30,236 nucleotides of DNA from Scytalidium lignicola (GCA_002812745.2 NCSJ02000450.1:1-30236), one strand, 5' to 3'; numbered from the stretch's first letter, positions 20,711 to 30,236 are shown. Notes: generated by a model from the letters alone, not told the origin. Program-made: numbers and translations.

Positions 20711-22029
20711 CATGTTAAGAATGTTAAAGAGCAATATAACTAACTCTCAGATATCTTAAAAAAGATTAATTAGTCTAGCGTATTATCTCTTATGCTCTTT
20801 TACAAAGGCTACCCCCTTTTAACATAAACATAACTACTAGAACAAGTTGAAGGCCATTTAACGATTACTTCTAATAGTGAAAATCTGTACAAAGAAGCTT
20901 TTAAAGAGTTTTTACTTGCAAGAGAGCTATTTCCCCACAATTCGTAGAAGTCCTTAGATCCTCAGATTGAAAGATATTATAGTTACTCTGTTTATGCTTT
21001 TCTGAATTAGTTTCTTGTTTATGATTTCTTCTAGGCAAAAGCTATACTTATCCTTCTTATAATGTTTTAACTTAAACTTATCAGTAAAAGTTGGAGTTAT
21101 ACTTAGCTTAAGTCCAGCTTAGTAAATTTGATAATTTAGTTAGTCGATTTCCTCTTCTAGTAAACGAAGATTTAAGAGATAAGTTGTCTTAAATCGTCAA
21201 AAGTTATAAAGTGTAAAGTTATTGTTTTTAATGCTTAAAGTTTATACTTTTTTAAAAAGTTTATAATTATCTAACATTATAACATTTAATACTTCTTTTT
21301 AGTAGACTTCAATTTTATTATTATTGTTGTAAAAGCTTTAAGATAACCTTTAGTCGCATTCTTATGTCTTATTACCTGTTTAAGCTATTATGTCGTTAAA
21401 GTTTAAGTTTATAACGTTTAATAAGAGATTAAATTCTGGAATAAACAGTTAAGTTAAACTTAAGNAAAAAACCGTAGAGAAATTTGTAGATTAAAAAGAT
21501 AAATATTTCTAAGAGGAAGAAGCATGATTCATTTCTCTTAAAATTGTAGCTGTATCTGGAGATATTATCCTATTTAAATAATAGGTTGTATTTTAGACAT
21601 TTACAAAGTCAAGTGTTTTTATGTCTTTTAATCCTTAAGCTTAACACCAAGCATAGCCGATATAGCCTTGCACTGCCCTAACACTATATACCCTGACCAT
21701 TATAAACAACTGCCTTCCAGTCCTTTCTCTTCCCTCTTTATCCTCCTTCTCAGTCTAATTAAACGCTGCTTCGTGGCCATACATGACCTACATGTTTTAA
21801 AGCTTGACCACCTAGCCTTGTTCCTTTTAACAATTAGTAAGCTTTCTACTTGCTCGCTTTTGCCAAAAGGAGTGTATTCACCTGCCCGTAACCATAAACT
21901 TGACCTAATTAAGTAGTAGTATCTAAAATACTGTAAGCATAGCTTGTGACTTTACTACTTAATTCAGTTAAGTACTATGTCCCCCTACTGGTATTATTGC
22001 CTTAACTATATCTCGCCTAATTTCTGGCC

Positions 22030-22075
22030 TAACAACGGGGTGAACGGATGCTCTCGATCTACCGAGCCACCTCAT
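22030..22075 (-). repeat. tRNA D-arm-like fragment, possible SINE relic
   Basis: On the minus strand the sequence contains TGGCTCGGTAGA, close to a pol III box A. A GCTC/GAGC stem (22067-22064 with 22053-22050) and a ten-base loop containing GG match a tRNA D-arm. No anticodon arm, T arm or acceptor stem can be folded around it, so it is not a working tRNA gene. A decayed tRNA-derived SINE is possible. Confidence 0.35.
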
Positions 22076-22432
22076 TTCTGAAGTTTAAAATTAAATCTTT
22101 AGATTAGAATGCAGAGGTCATAGTAAAATTTCACAGATCTCAGCCATTAACTTTTACAGTATACACTTTTACTGTTCTCTTTCTTTTTTTTATTTGTACA
22201 CCNTTTTTTTCCAGTTTATATACTCTTTTTAAACCTTAACACTAATTTAAAACTTAATATTAAAACGGTTACTCTTTTAGTAAATATGCTTCTTTACTGT
22301 TTATATAATATCCGAAGTATCAAATTTTCGTGTTTTGATCCCTTAGAATGGAATAACTGGACTTTGGCTCTGGTTGTGCTGTTGTTAATTCTAGACTGAA
22401 TTGTAGTTAATCTAAAAGGTAATTCTCGATCC

Positions 22433-23680
22433 TTAATCACCCTCGTACAACTGTAGCCCTGCCTCTTTCTCAAACTCGTCAACATTTTCTCTTGCATTTT
22501 TAATATCTGCTTCATTGATGATCTCATTGATTAGCTCATCCTGTAGATGAGAAATCCTTCCAACAACTTCGTCACCATTTTCATCTTTCATTGTCAAATC
22601 AACTAAGGAAGCCCCTAGTGATCGTAGAGGCTGAGAATCAATGCTATCAAGAATTCCGCCGAAATCAATGGAAGCAGCATCATCGATTTCAATTTCTCTC
22701 CCATCATCAGAATCGGAATCTTCATATATAGTCTCCGCTCTTCCTACTCTGTACGAGGGATTCTGCCTCAAGTTGAAAAGGATTTCCTCACCAAAACCGT
22801 TAGTATGCACAGACTCCTGAATTATCCGATTGATTTCGAGTGAAGCCAGATATTCATCAAACTTTTCCCAAAGCGTTGCCCGGGCCAATCCGTTGGCGAT
22901 GAATCTTGCAAAGAATTTATGACCTTCGGGGTTTTGTGATAGCTTGCTTACACTCCTGGATATCCTGTTGATCATGGGATTCCACATGTAGTCTGCGCCA
23001 TGAATCTGTGCACCGATATCTTGAAAGCTATAGTCTGATTTTGGCACACCCTTGGCTCGTTGATATGTCTTGCGAATAGAAATAACGTGCATTATGGCAA
23101 GTATTGTCAAAGCCTCACTTGAAAACAGACCATGTTGTCTTTTGAAAGTTTTGTAAACCCACTGTAGGAGTGGTTTTGCTAAACTTTCCATGTGTTCTTT
23201 GGCCAACAATATAGCGATAGACACACATGTAGGTATTATGATTGGCTGAACGTCTTCTACCAGCACCATCTTATCGACTAGCTTATCTACGGCACCACTA
23301 ACGGTATTGGATGTCAGAAGGGAGTCGATAATAAGAGCAAGTGATAGGAACTGTCCCGCTCTTCGGGTTGCACCAAAGCTGCTGCCAAACTCCCGTCTTA
23401 ACTCATTAAAAAACCTCCGAAGTACGTACACGCACTCCTTACGCTCCTGTTGAAAGAACAGCAGAGCAGCTTGGGCGTAGGTGAAGACCCTGATTGTACT
23501 ACTGTAGCCAAACCGCTGGACCTTACTCTGTATTATCTGTGCCAGTATATCATTTCCGCAAGGCCGATCTTTTCGGATGAATGCAATTAAGCTAGCATTG
23601 AAACCTGCAACAATTCCAAGAGCATGCTTCTTATCGTCCGGATCTCTAGCACCTTGAGTGAACGCCCACTCAAAATGCTC
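22433..23680 (-). pseudogene. C-terminal segment of the TPR protein, separated by an in-frame stop
   Basis: Directly after the TAA at 23683-23681 the same frame stays open for 415 codons to the TGA at 22433. It begins EHFEWAFTQGARDPDDKKHALG and reads like continuous protein: helical stretches such as TYAQAALLFFQQERKECVYVLRRFF, then an acidic patch (EDSDSDDGREIEIDD) and a Glu-rich helical end. There is no good ATG near its start; the first methionines lie well inside. It is best taken as the C-terminal part of the upstream gene. Its function is unknown. Confidence 0.7.
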
Positions 23681-26650
23681 TTAGGCCCTATCTAGCTTTC
23701 CCCGTCCAAACCCCAGAATCCCTACTTCAATGGAAGAGAGTAGGGTGCTTGGTGTGGGGCCGGAAAGCTGCTTTCTAGCTTCTAATGAGTTCTCCATGAG
23801 CATCCACCCGTGATTGACCTGGTCCCAGCTCCTCGCTCTAGACAGCTCAACCAATCCTAAAAGCTCGGCGCTTTTGATATTCTGCTCCGATTGAGAAAGA
23901 CATGTCAGAGCACCACATGTGTCGAATAATGGCTCGAAGGTCTGCAGGGCTTGTTCATGCTTTCTTTGGCATAAGAAAACCTGACCAAGCTTCATACCAG
24001 ACGCTATTGACCTTGGATCGCTCTTTCCAAAGACGATCCCTTTGTTTTCCCAGACTTCTTTGAGAACGGCCTCTGCCTTATCATATTGTCCAATTCCGAT
24101 GCAGAGGACCCCATATTGATGACCAGTTTCTAACGATATCTCAGACCGTGGTCCAGAATATTCTTTCTGAGTAGAGTAGATGAAAGAATATATTTTAGTT
24201 GCTTGAAGGGTTTTGTTTCTCCTTAAGTCCCAATATTTCTTTTCTGTTAGTCTCTCTGTATCTTTGAGAATTAATTGCCCCAATGGAATTGCCACAGATA
24301 GCATTTCCTGCTTTGGAGTATCTTTGGATGCCGAGACATCGTCATAAGCCGAGGAGAGGATTGACAATGCACCACGTGTATTTTCCTCTTCTTCAAGGAT
24401 CTTGGCCAGTTGTAGAGTCAACTTTATTGTAATTGGATGTACTTTCCCAAGAAGCTTCTTAGAAATCTGTTGATATTCCTCTAACACCGCCTTTGAATTT
24501 GCTAATTTTCCCGCAAGTTGGAGAATCAGAGCTAGTCGATGAGCGCTTTCTAAGGTGTAGATGTTCCTCCGTCCTTGCCGTCTCCGCCTGAGGTCTAATG
24601 CTCTTCTTGCTAGTGATTCCGCCTCCTCGTATTTACCCTCCTTGCAGGCAACCATAGCTAGCTCGTGTGAGCAGTCAGTCAAGAAAAGGCTTTCACTTCC
24701 ATAACTTTCAAGCACAACGTCGTATATCTCACTAATCAACTTTCTAGCCTCGGGGAGGGAACCCACTCCTACGTAAGATCTAGCTAAGTCAAGCCCTGAT
24801 CGAATGGTAACTTTTATATCACTCTTTCCAAAACGTTCCTTTGCTAGTGGATAAATCAGTTGGGCGATGCCCAGGGCCTCGTCATACATCTCGGTTTCCA
24901 GCACCACATTTCCATATTCACACCCAGTTTTGAGAGCAAGGTTGATTGCAGATTTATCGGCATCCTCTAGAGCTACTTTTCTGATTTGCCATAAAGGTGT
25001 GTATATGGTGAACGCCTCTTTCCATTTGCATTGCCGTGCAAGGACACGACCGAGATAATGCTCTGTAAGATGCATTGCAGCACCAGCCTGTCTTCGTTTC
25101 TGTTTCTTTAGAACTCTCTGCAGAAGCTTTTCAGCTTCGGGGTATTTGTTTAGTTCTCCAAAGATCACTCCCAACTGAAACTCGATCTCCAGCATCTCGG
25201 CATCTTCCTCTCCAAGCTCCTTTTTCTCCTGATAAGCCTCCCTATATAATGTGAGAGCTTCAGTGAATTTCTTTAATTTAAAAAGGTTTCGGCCTAGCTT
25301 GATGAGCTTCCTGATCCGTTTGGGGTCAGAGGAAGTACCAATAGAAGATATGGTACTGATTTCAGACGGTGCTTGAGAACCGGAAGGCTCAAGGATACTT
25401 ATTTCAGAAAATGGTCCTCGGTGATAAGGTATTTGCTGTAATTGGTCTCGAATTTGAGATCGGAAGTTTGGATCACCTTCCTCTGAAGCTTGATCAATGA
25501 TCCAGTCTTCTACTATGGTGGTGCTTGCTACAGATTCGACATGTGGTATGTGGGTTTCTTCATGGCCGGTGAAATCTCGAACCGTCTTGTCATCATCGTC
25601 CCGGTTATTCTCAATGGCCCTAGAATGAGCATGGATCTGTTCAGGTTCAAACACATCATTTCGAACGTTACCGTCTGCTGCAAATTGTTGCAGATCTCCA
25701 TTGGAGGCAGACGTACCAATTATGTGAGATGATGGTCGATGCGTCAATGATTGCCTTGGGACTTGTTCCTCCTCCCATTCTCTTTCGGACCGTTTCGATT
25801 GCGACTCACTTAGTGTTGTCCATTTTTCTAGTAAGTTCTCGACGTCATTACAAGCAGCTCCAGCGATTGATCGTTGCTCATCAGTCAACACTACCCTGGA
25901 TTTTGAACTGAATCTTGATTGCGTATCAAATGGGAGGCCGCCATCTTGACTCAATCCAACGATTGAATTTAGCCATTCAAATATTCGGCCATCCCTATTT
26001 ATCTGTTGAAGTTGGCGAGTCATAGGACCTTGAGTTATCATAGTGCCTTGAGCTATCGCAGAGCCTTGTGCTATACCATTTTCTGCTCCTGTTGTCACTG
26101 CAATGTACTCTTCAACCAGGAGAAGATTTGCAAGTGATGCCCGTTCTCCGGCTACTAACTGACTAGCCATATAAAGTCGCGCTTGCAGTGCTAAGGACAG
26201 TCCATCATCTCGGTCCATCCTATCACCAAGAAGAATCACTGATAGCATCAACTGCATGGTCGATTTAATTGAGTCCAGTTGTGCAGTTAGGCTACGAACT
26301 TCCTCTTTCTTGAAATGCCATTTGAACCGACTGACAAGTGATGTTTTGTTTGTCCCAGCCTCAGAAGAGTTGTAAGGATTGAGGACTTTATCGAGCCTAA
26401 CAAAAATAGCACGACTGGCAGTGAGTAGTTCTTCTATCGTGGTCATTGCATCGTCTGACCAAATCCTCCTTGTGCTGGTAAATGTCTTCTCGATTTCCTG
26501 CAGAATGGACTGTAAGAGTTGTAGATGGTTTGCAAGAGCCCAGGCATCCGTATATGACTCTTTAGCGGACTGATATACATCTAGCAACTGCTTCGCCAAA
26601 GCTGCTGCTGTCGAGGCCACACCGATGATTGCAAGTCCAAGATCAGCCAT
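23681..26650 (-). CDS. STAND-like N-terminal domain plus TPR repeat protein
   Basis: An intronless frame of 989 codons starts at ATG 26650. Residues 1-185 are helical and resemble the N-terminal domain of fungal STAND/NLR-type proteins (PF17111-like): MADLGLAIIGVASTAAALAK and later helices ending near TMQLMLSVILLG. A polar linker of about 250 residues follows. From about residue 443 helical tetratricopeptide repeats with a ~42-residue spacing run to the end (e.g. LFKLKKFTEALTLYREAY, EGKYEEAESLARRALDLRRR, IGQYDKAEAVLKEVWENKG). No Walker A or NACHT/NB-ARC motif is visible between them. The frame ends in TAA at 23683-23681 but continues open for 415 codons, so this is probably a 1405-codon gene with one nonsense change, likely CAA to TAA. 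A cytosolic, protein-interaction role is inferred. Confidence 0.8.
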   Translation of the reverse strand: MADLGLAIIGVASTAAALAKQLLDVYQSAKESYTDAWALANHLQLLQSILQEIEKTFTSTRRIWSDDAMTTIEELLTASRAIFVRLDKVLNPYNSSEAGTNKTSLVSRFKWHFKKEEVRSLTAQLDSIKSTMQLMLSVILLGDRMDRDDGLSLALQARLYMASQLVAGERASLANLLLVEEYIAVTTGAENGIAQGSAIAQGTMITQGPMTRQLQQINRDGRIFEWLNSIVGLSQDGGLPFDTQSRFSSKSRVVLTDEQRSIAGAACNDVENLLEKWTTLSESQSKRSEREWEEEQVPRQSLTHRPSSHIIGTSASNGDLQQFAADGNVRNDVFEPEQIHAHSRAIENNRDDDDKTVRDFTGHEETHIPHVESVASTTIVEDWIIDQASEEGDPNFRSQIRDQLQQIPYHRGPFSEISILEPSGSQAPSEISTISSIGTSSDPKRIRKLIKLGRNLFKLKKFTEALTLYREAYQEKKELGEEDAEMLEIEFQLGVIFGELNKYPEAEKLLQRVLKKQKRRQAGAAMHLTEHYLGRVLARQCKWKEAFTIYTPLWQIRKVALEDADKSAINLALKTGCEYGNVVLETEMYDEALGIAQLIYPLAKERFGKSDIKVTIRSGLDLARSYVGVGSLPEARKLISEIYDVVLESYGSESLFLTDCSHELAMVACKEGKYEEAESLARRALDLRRRRQGRRNIYTLESAHRLALILQLAGKLANSKAVLEEYQQISKKLLGKVHPITIKLTLQLAKILEEEENTRGALSILSSAYDDVSASKDTPKQEMLSVAIPLGQLILKDTERLTEKKYWDLRRNKTLQATKIYSFIYSTQKEYSGPRSEISLETGHQYGVLCIGIGQYDKAEAVLKEVWENKGIVFGKSDPRSIASGMKLGQVFLCQRKHEQALQTFEPLFDTCGALTCLSQSEQNIKSAELLGLVELSRARSWDQVNHGWMLMENSLEARKQLSGPTPSTLLSSIEVGILGFGRGKLDRA

Positions 26651-27418
26651 ATTTGGAGTATCAGTATGTCATGGTGCTAGTGATGGTTATAATCTCAGCC
26701 AGAGCGGCGATCAAACAGAAAAGAAGAAGAGGAAGAGACTCATAAGTTGCAGGCGAGGCTCTTAACTCGCAAAATTGGCGTCCACGCTCCTAAAACATGT
26801 GGAGGCGGTGCTACGAGAGCCTCAGCTTTAGAATCACAATAACTCGTCCAAAAAGTGTGGCTTGGCCAGATATGGCACAAGTAGAGCGCCACAAGCTATG
26901 TAAATATTGGTTAATTGGCAGGTTTTACGAGTCAATCACCAGCAGTATAGATAAAGTAAAATATCTATTTACAATGCCGGGGGGTATACTAAAACACTTA
27001 ATTTCCAGATTTAACTCTATTGATACGGATGTAAATGCTTAGCTATACCATCCTTTGAAAGATCCAATTTTTAGTCTAGTTTTACGACCTTATCGCTGCC
27101 GGTAATAAATACACAGGATGTATATCTTTTACTGTTATTTTGAGACTATTATTTCAGGCGCGGGACGCCTATCTCAATCTTGACTTGGCATGCGCTACTT
27201 TCCATATTCCTCAGTCTGCCTAATATCATCGTGGCTACTCGCCAATCATTCTCATAACCAGATGCTATTTCTGGGCGCCAACATTCGCCACAAAGGCTCC
27301 CTCAGTATTTAATTACCTTTGTTATTTAGATGTGGAGAGATTTCTATTTTTCTTGAAAGTTCCCATTATGTTATTAGGGGAATTAGTCTTTCATACTTCT
27401 TTGCCTTAGTTATTAATG
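26651..27418. other. Intergenic, no gene seen
   Basis: Promoter side of the TPR gene and flank of the inverted-repeat transposon. An 81-codon plus-strand frame at 26797-27042 has no recognisable features. Confidence 0.5.
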
Positions 27419-27813
27419 GTCGGCCTCAGGCACTTCGTTCAGCCGACTTTAACTCACATTCTCTCGTAGTCGGTAAAAGCGGATGTGGTCAGTAAGCGGA
27501 TGTGGTCGCTCACTTTGTATAAGAAAATTATTTGAAAATCATTAAAAATCGAACTTTTTTTATTTAATATATTTTTTAATATAGAATTAAGCGTTTTTAA
27601 TGTATAATCCTAAAAATAACTTACATTAAAACGATTAAAGTAATATGTAATGGTTAAATCGTATTTATATATAATATTGTTCTGTTTTTCACATACATTT
27701 TGCCGAAATTTTGAAATTTTTCCATATAAAAAAAGTTGAGCGACCACATCCGCTTCCACCGACTACGAGAGAATGCGAGTTAAAGTCGGCTGAACGAAGT
27801 GCCTGAGGCCGAC
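27419..27813. mobile_element. MITE with long terminal inverted repeats
   Basis: The left end (27419 onward, GTCGGCCTCAGGCACTTCG) and the right end (to 27813) are near-perfect inverted repeats over about 75 bp, through CTCTCGTAGTCGGT and AAGCGGATGTGGTCGCTCA. Only the left arm has a duplicated 14-base unit AAGCGGATGTGGTC (27477-27490 and 27494-27507). The tips contain their own GTCGGC...GCCGAC palindrome. The ~200-bp interior is extremely AT-rich with no ORF, so the element is non-autonomous. Flanks TTATTAAT (27410-27417) and TTAGTAAT (27816-27823) match at 7 of 8 bases, a possible hAT-like target duplication, though spacing to the two ends differs by one base. Confidence 0.85.
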
Positions 27814-28062
27814 GATTAGTAATCATTATTACAATTAGCATTTTTTTTTTCTTTCATGAAATACACAGGCACAGAACGAGAAGATTTCTTTATTACATAG
27901 ATCGTATGTGAATAACAAACAGTGGGGCTTTATTAACTAAAGGATTCATGGTGTAGCAAAATCAAAACGAACGAAGGTGTGAAAGTGATGAAGTAAATAT
28001 ACATCTTTGGCTTATTTATGCTCTAGCTAAAGAACTGTTTCTTAGCTGAATCTGGACTAAAC

Positions 28063-28380
28063 TTAAACTGCCTCACCTATCACTGTTTTCGCCATATTCT
28101 CAGCCGTCTCTGAAAACCCTTCATATACTGTCGATACAGTATTATGTATCTCTTCCACTCTGAACATAAACAAATGAATTTGGCTGATAATAGGAATATC
28201 ACTGCGTCTCATCTTTCGCTCCTTGAATGCAGGTTGATTTCGTGGTTTCCATTCTAATCTTTGTTGGAGGTCGCTTCCATTCTGAGCTAGGGATTTGACA
28301 TCCTGTAAAAGTGATAGAGAACACAGAGTAAGCGCTGAATTTGAATCCCTTTCCTCTAGCTCAGTGAAGAGTCTTTGGAT
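28063..28380 (-). pseudogene. Possible C-terminal extension of the right-hand regulator after an in-frame TGA
   Basis: After TGA at 28383-28381 the same frame stays open for 105 codons to TAA at 28065-28063. It reads like protein (IQRLFTELEERDSNSALTLC, later FMFRVEEIHNTVSTVYEGF) and is helical, as the C-terminus of such regulators often is. TGA could derive from CGA (Arg) by one C-to-T change at CpG. It may equally be chance. Confidence 0.5.
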
Positions 28381-30228
28381 TCATTCAATCTTCGGCTGGT
28401 AGATATCTGATAACTGCATGATAATCCCTTCTACATTTAATTGCAATTTGCGAGGGCCCCAGAATAGTTCGCCAAAGGTGTTCAGACGTATTTGAACAGG
28501 AATACTAGTTGCGACATGCCGCTCATCTTCATGGATGCTTTGCATACTTTCAAGGCCATCAACTCTTTTCAGGAGTAAATCCGTAAACATTCTGCTTCTT
28601 ACTACCTCATGTCGATAGTGCCAGTCGAATGCTTCCAGCACTGTGAGGGGGTGCTTTGAAAGGTCTAGAGCTCCTTGCTTGGCGTAATTTCTCTCTGTCT
28701 TCCAGAAATCGGACCTCGCTGGGAGCTTGTCTAATATTATGGAGAAGTATATGAAGAGAGCTCTGCGAATCCTAATCTTCTTGTCTAGGTAAGACTGTCC
28801 TATATCCAAATTTAAATCTCTATTCTTGTACTAGATTAACATTAGCAACCTATTTTAAATAGAAGTACCTATACTTGCCGCAAAACTATCTTCAGTCTTG
28901 CACATCTCCATTGTGCCGATAAACAACATATCTAAAAGTACTCCGGCTATCTGAGTGAGCTCATCCGTAGAGAGCGAATTTAGGCGATTTGCAGCATCTT
29001 GCAGGTTCCGAAATAGAATTATCTCGTAGTAACGCCTAGAAATCCATGCAAACGTATTTATAGCGTTATTAAATATTTGGACTAAGTCCTCTGGCAACAT
29101 ATAATGTGATTCAATTGGGGGAACAATATATTGTGCAATGCAAAACAAGCCCATGACGGACTGGCTCTTCGTTAGTATGTATAGAATGACAAGATGAGAT
29201 ACTTACTAGCTGCTCCTTCACTGTTCCAGATAAGTCGGCCTCATCGATGACTATCGGAGGTAGGCAAGACTTTGATTGTACAAGCTTGAATGGAACTTCA
29301 ATTAATGAGTTACCTGCTAGCGGGCTTTTGTATCGAAGAGCTTGTAGGCATATGTCATCGAATATTTCTCGACCTCTGAATATGCAGAGACTCACTTCTC
29401 CTTCCATAAGTCCTGGAAATATCCCAGCAAGCTTAATGGTATGAGGAGAACAAGATGAAAGGGCAATTGTCATTGCGATCTGCTCACTAATAGTATTTTC
29501 ATCCATTTTCTCTATTGTGTATGTCTGAAATACCGCCATATCTACCAAATATTAACAATCTGAAATCTTGAACGAAGCTGTTGGCATAAATACGAATCTT
29601 GAAAATACGAGCTATGTTCTAATAAGTTGAGAAATTGGGCTTTGGTACAAGGGAACTTCCAGAGTACAGCATTTGAATTCTTACGACATGGAATGCATGG
29701 GAAGCCTCCATAACACTACCATTTATTAGTCTCTATCATCCTAGAAATAAATCACATGAAAGATACCTTTCCCTTCATCCTGCGGCATCTAATGCATACC
29801 CCTTGTTCCCTAGCTTCACGACGCCTCTTTGACTCTGCCGCAGAAAGTGGACCTTTTCTCCCTCCTTTACGAGCAGGTGGCAGTGAAATCTGTCGATAAG
29901 GCCCAAAAGGTTTTAGAGATTGATCTTTTTCATTATTAAAAGTTGATGAAAGTTGGCTATCCGTATTGTCCTCCGGACTTTCTGGAATTTGTATGGGGTT
30001 TTGGAAGCTGCCTTCATCTTGGATAGAACTATGATTCAGCTCTCCTGATGTACCATTACTTGGAGAGCAGGTAGCAATGAGTTGATTATCGGAGAAATGT
30101 TGATTGAAAGGCGTGACGTGCAGATTTGGAGTGTTGTTGACACCTGAATCTGGGGTTCCCGATGTATTAAAATCGGAGAATGAGGAGAGTGATAAGTGGT
30201 TTGGACCTAACCAGGTGGATGAATTCAT
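28381..30228 (-). CDS. Zn2Cys6 transcription factor, structure partly unresolved
   Basis: Exon one, 30228-29767 (154 codons), has a Ser/Asn-rich start and the basic run RKGGRKGPLSAAESKRRREA before Cys145 and Cys148. A 51-bp intron (29716-29766, CTAAT branch) leads to exon two at 29715 with Cys155, Cys161, Cys164 and Cys177 (CYGGFPCIPC...LWKFPC). Exon two's frame closes at TAG near 29564, while the next open frame (about 29548-29207, FQTYTIEKMDENTISEQIAM) is shifted; no convincing intron joins them. Later exons, 29160-28875 and about 28817-28381, connect by introns of 46 bp (TACTAAC branch) and about 57 bp. The ~400-residue helical C-terminal region is not a domain I recognise. It is a nuclear regulator with unknown targets. 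The start at 30228 is 9 bases from the window edge, so an upstream exon is possible. Confidence 0.68.
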
Positions 30229-30236
30229 ATTGGAGT

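Larger units (their letters stand above)
19492..22432. other. AT-rich repeat relic region, no intact gene
   Basis: Nearly 3 kb of very AT-rich DNA with stops in all frames. Positions 19600-19860 keep an open frame with an N at 19668 but no recognised domain. The core 19860-21620 is TA-rich with almost no GC patches. Sequence becomes less biased at 21650-22080. Single Ns at 21465 and 22203 precede A and T runs. The look is that of RIP-decayed transposon DNA; the family could not be identified. Confidence 0.6.

Noticed and set aside
22030..22075. Functional tRNA gene
   Set aside because: Only a D-arm can be folded; acceptor, anticodon and T arms are missing.
14178..28383. Stop-codon reassignment as the cause of in-frame stops
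   Set aside because: TAG, TAA and TGA are each hit once, while all three serve as normal terminators of other genes in the window.
1..30236. CRISPR array, rRNA genes or telomere repeats
   Set aside because: No spaced direct-repeat array, rRNA-like sequence or TTAGGG tract was seen.

Overview
The window looks like nuclear DNA of a filamentous ascomycete (Pezizomycotina). Genes are split by short GT-AG introns of about 46-92 bp with CTAAC/CTAAT-type branch points. Three Zn2Cys6 regulators, a STAND-type N-terminal domain and a two-domain fluoride exporter are typical of this group. AT-rich, stop-riddled repeat relics lie between gene islands and look like the product of repeat-induced point mutation (RIP). 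A leotiomycete is my guess, from general style only.

Layout. Positions 1-1149 are an AT-rich, gene-free margin with a GC-rich hairpin at the edge and a strong G-quadruplex candidate. From 1150 to 9343 comes a gene trio: an M20-family carbamoyl-amide hydrolase with a mitochondrial-type presequence (minus), a Dur3-type urea/solute symporter (plus), and a Zn2Cys6 regulator (plus). Together they suggest a small nitrogen-salvage locus in which the transporter brings in an amide or urea-like compound, the hydrolase releases ammonia, and the regulator controls both. Positions 9344-10809 hold a broken coiled-coil ORF, probably a retroelement relic. A second Zn2Cys6 regulator (minus) runs from 13294 to 10810. 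An acetate-transporter-family gene (14178-15018, minus) carries an in-frame stop. An arrestin-like gene (plus, 15995-17392) and a fluoride exporter (minus, 17661-19226) converge.

Positions 19500-22430 are an AT-rich repeat relic with a perfect hairpin, a decayed ORF behind a well-formed intron, and a tRNA D-arm-like fragment. Then comes a large gene (26650-22433, minus) encoding an N-terminal STAND-like domain plus tetratricopeptide repeats with no nucleotide-binding domain, interrupted by one in-frame TAA. A 395-bp miniature inverted-repeat transposon sits at 27419-27813. A third Zn2Cys6 regulator (minus) occupies the right end, with an unresolved splice junction and an in-frame TGA before a further 105 open codons.

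The most unusual signal is in the Dur3-type gene. Two consecutive, well-formed 54-bp introns are separated by one nucleotide, and only using both restores the expected Trp-Tyr-Ala-Ala-Gly reading frame. A second pattern is three long reading frames each broken by a single stop (TAG, TAA, TGA), all explicable by C-to-T or G-to-A transitions. Seven single Ns each sit directly before an A or T run and look like homopolymer masking; one of them breaks the arrestin-like gene artificially.
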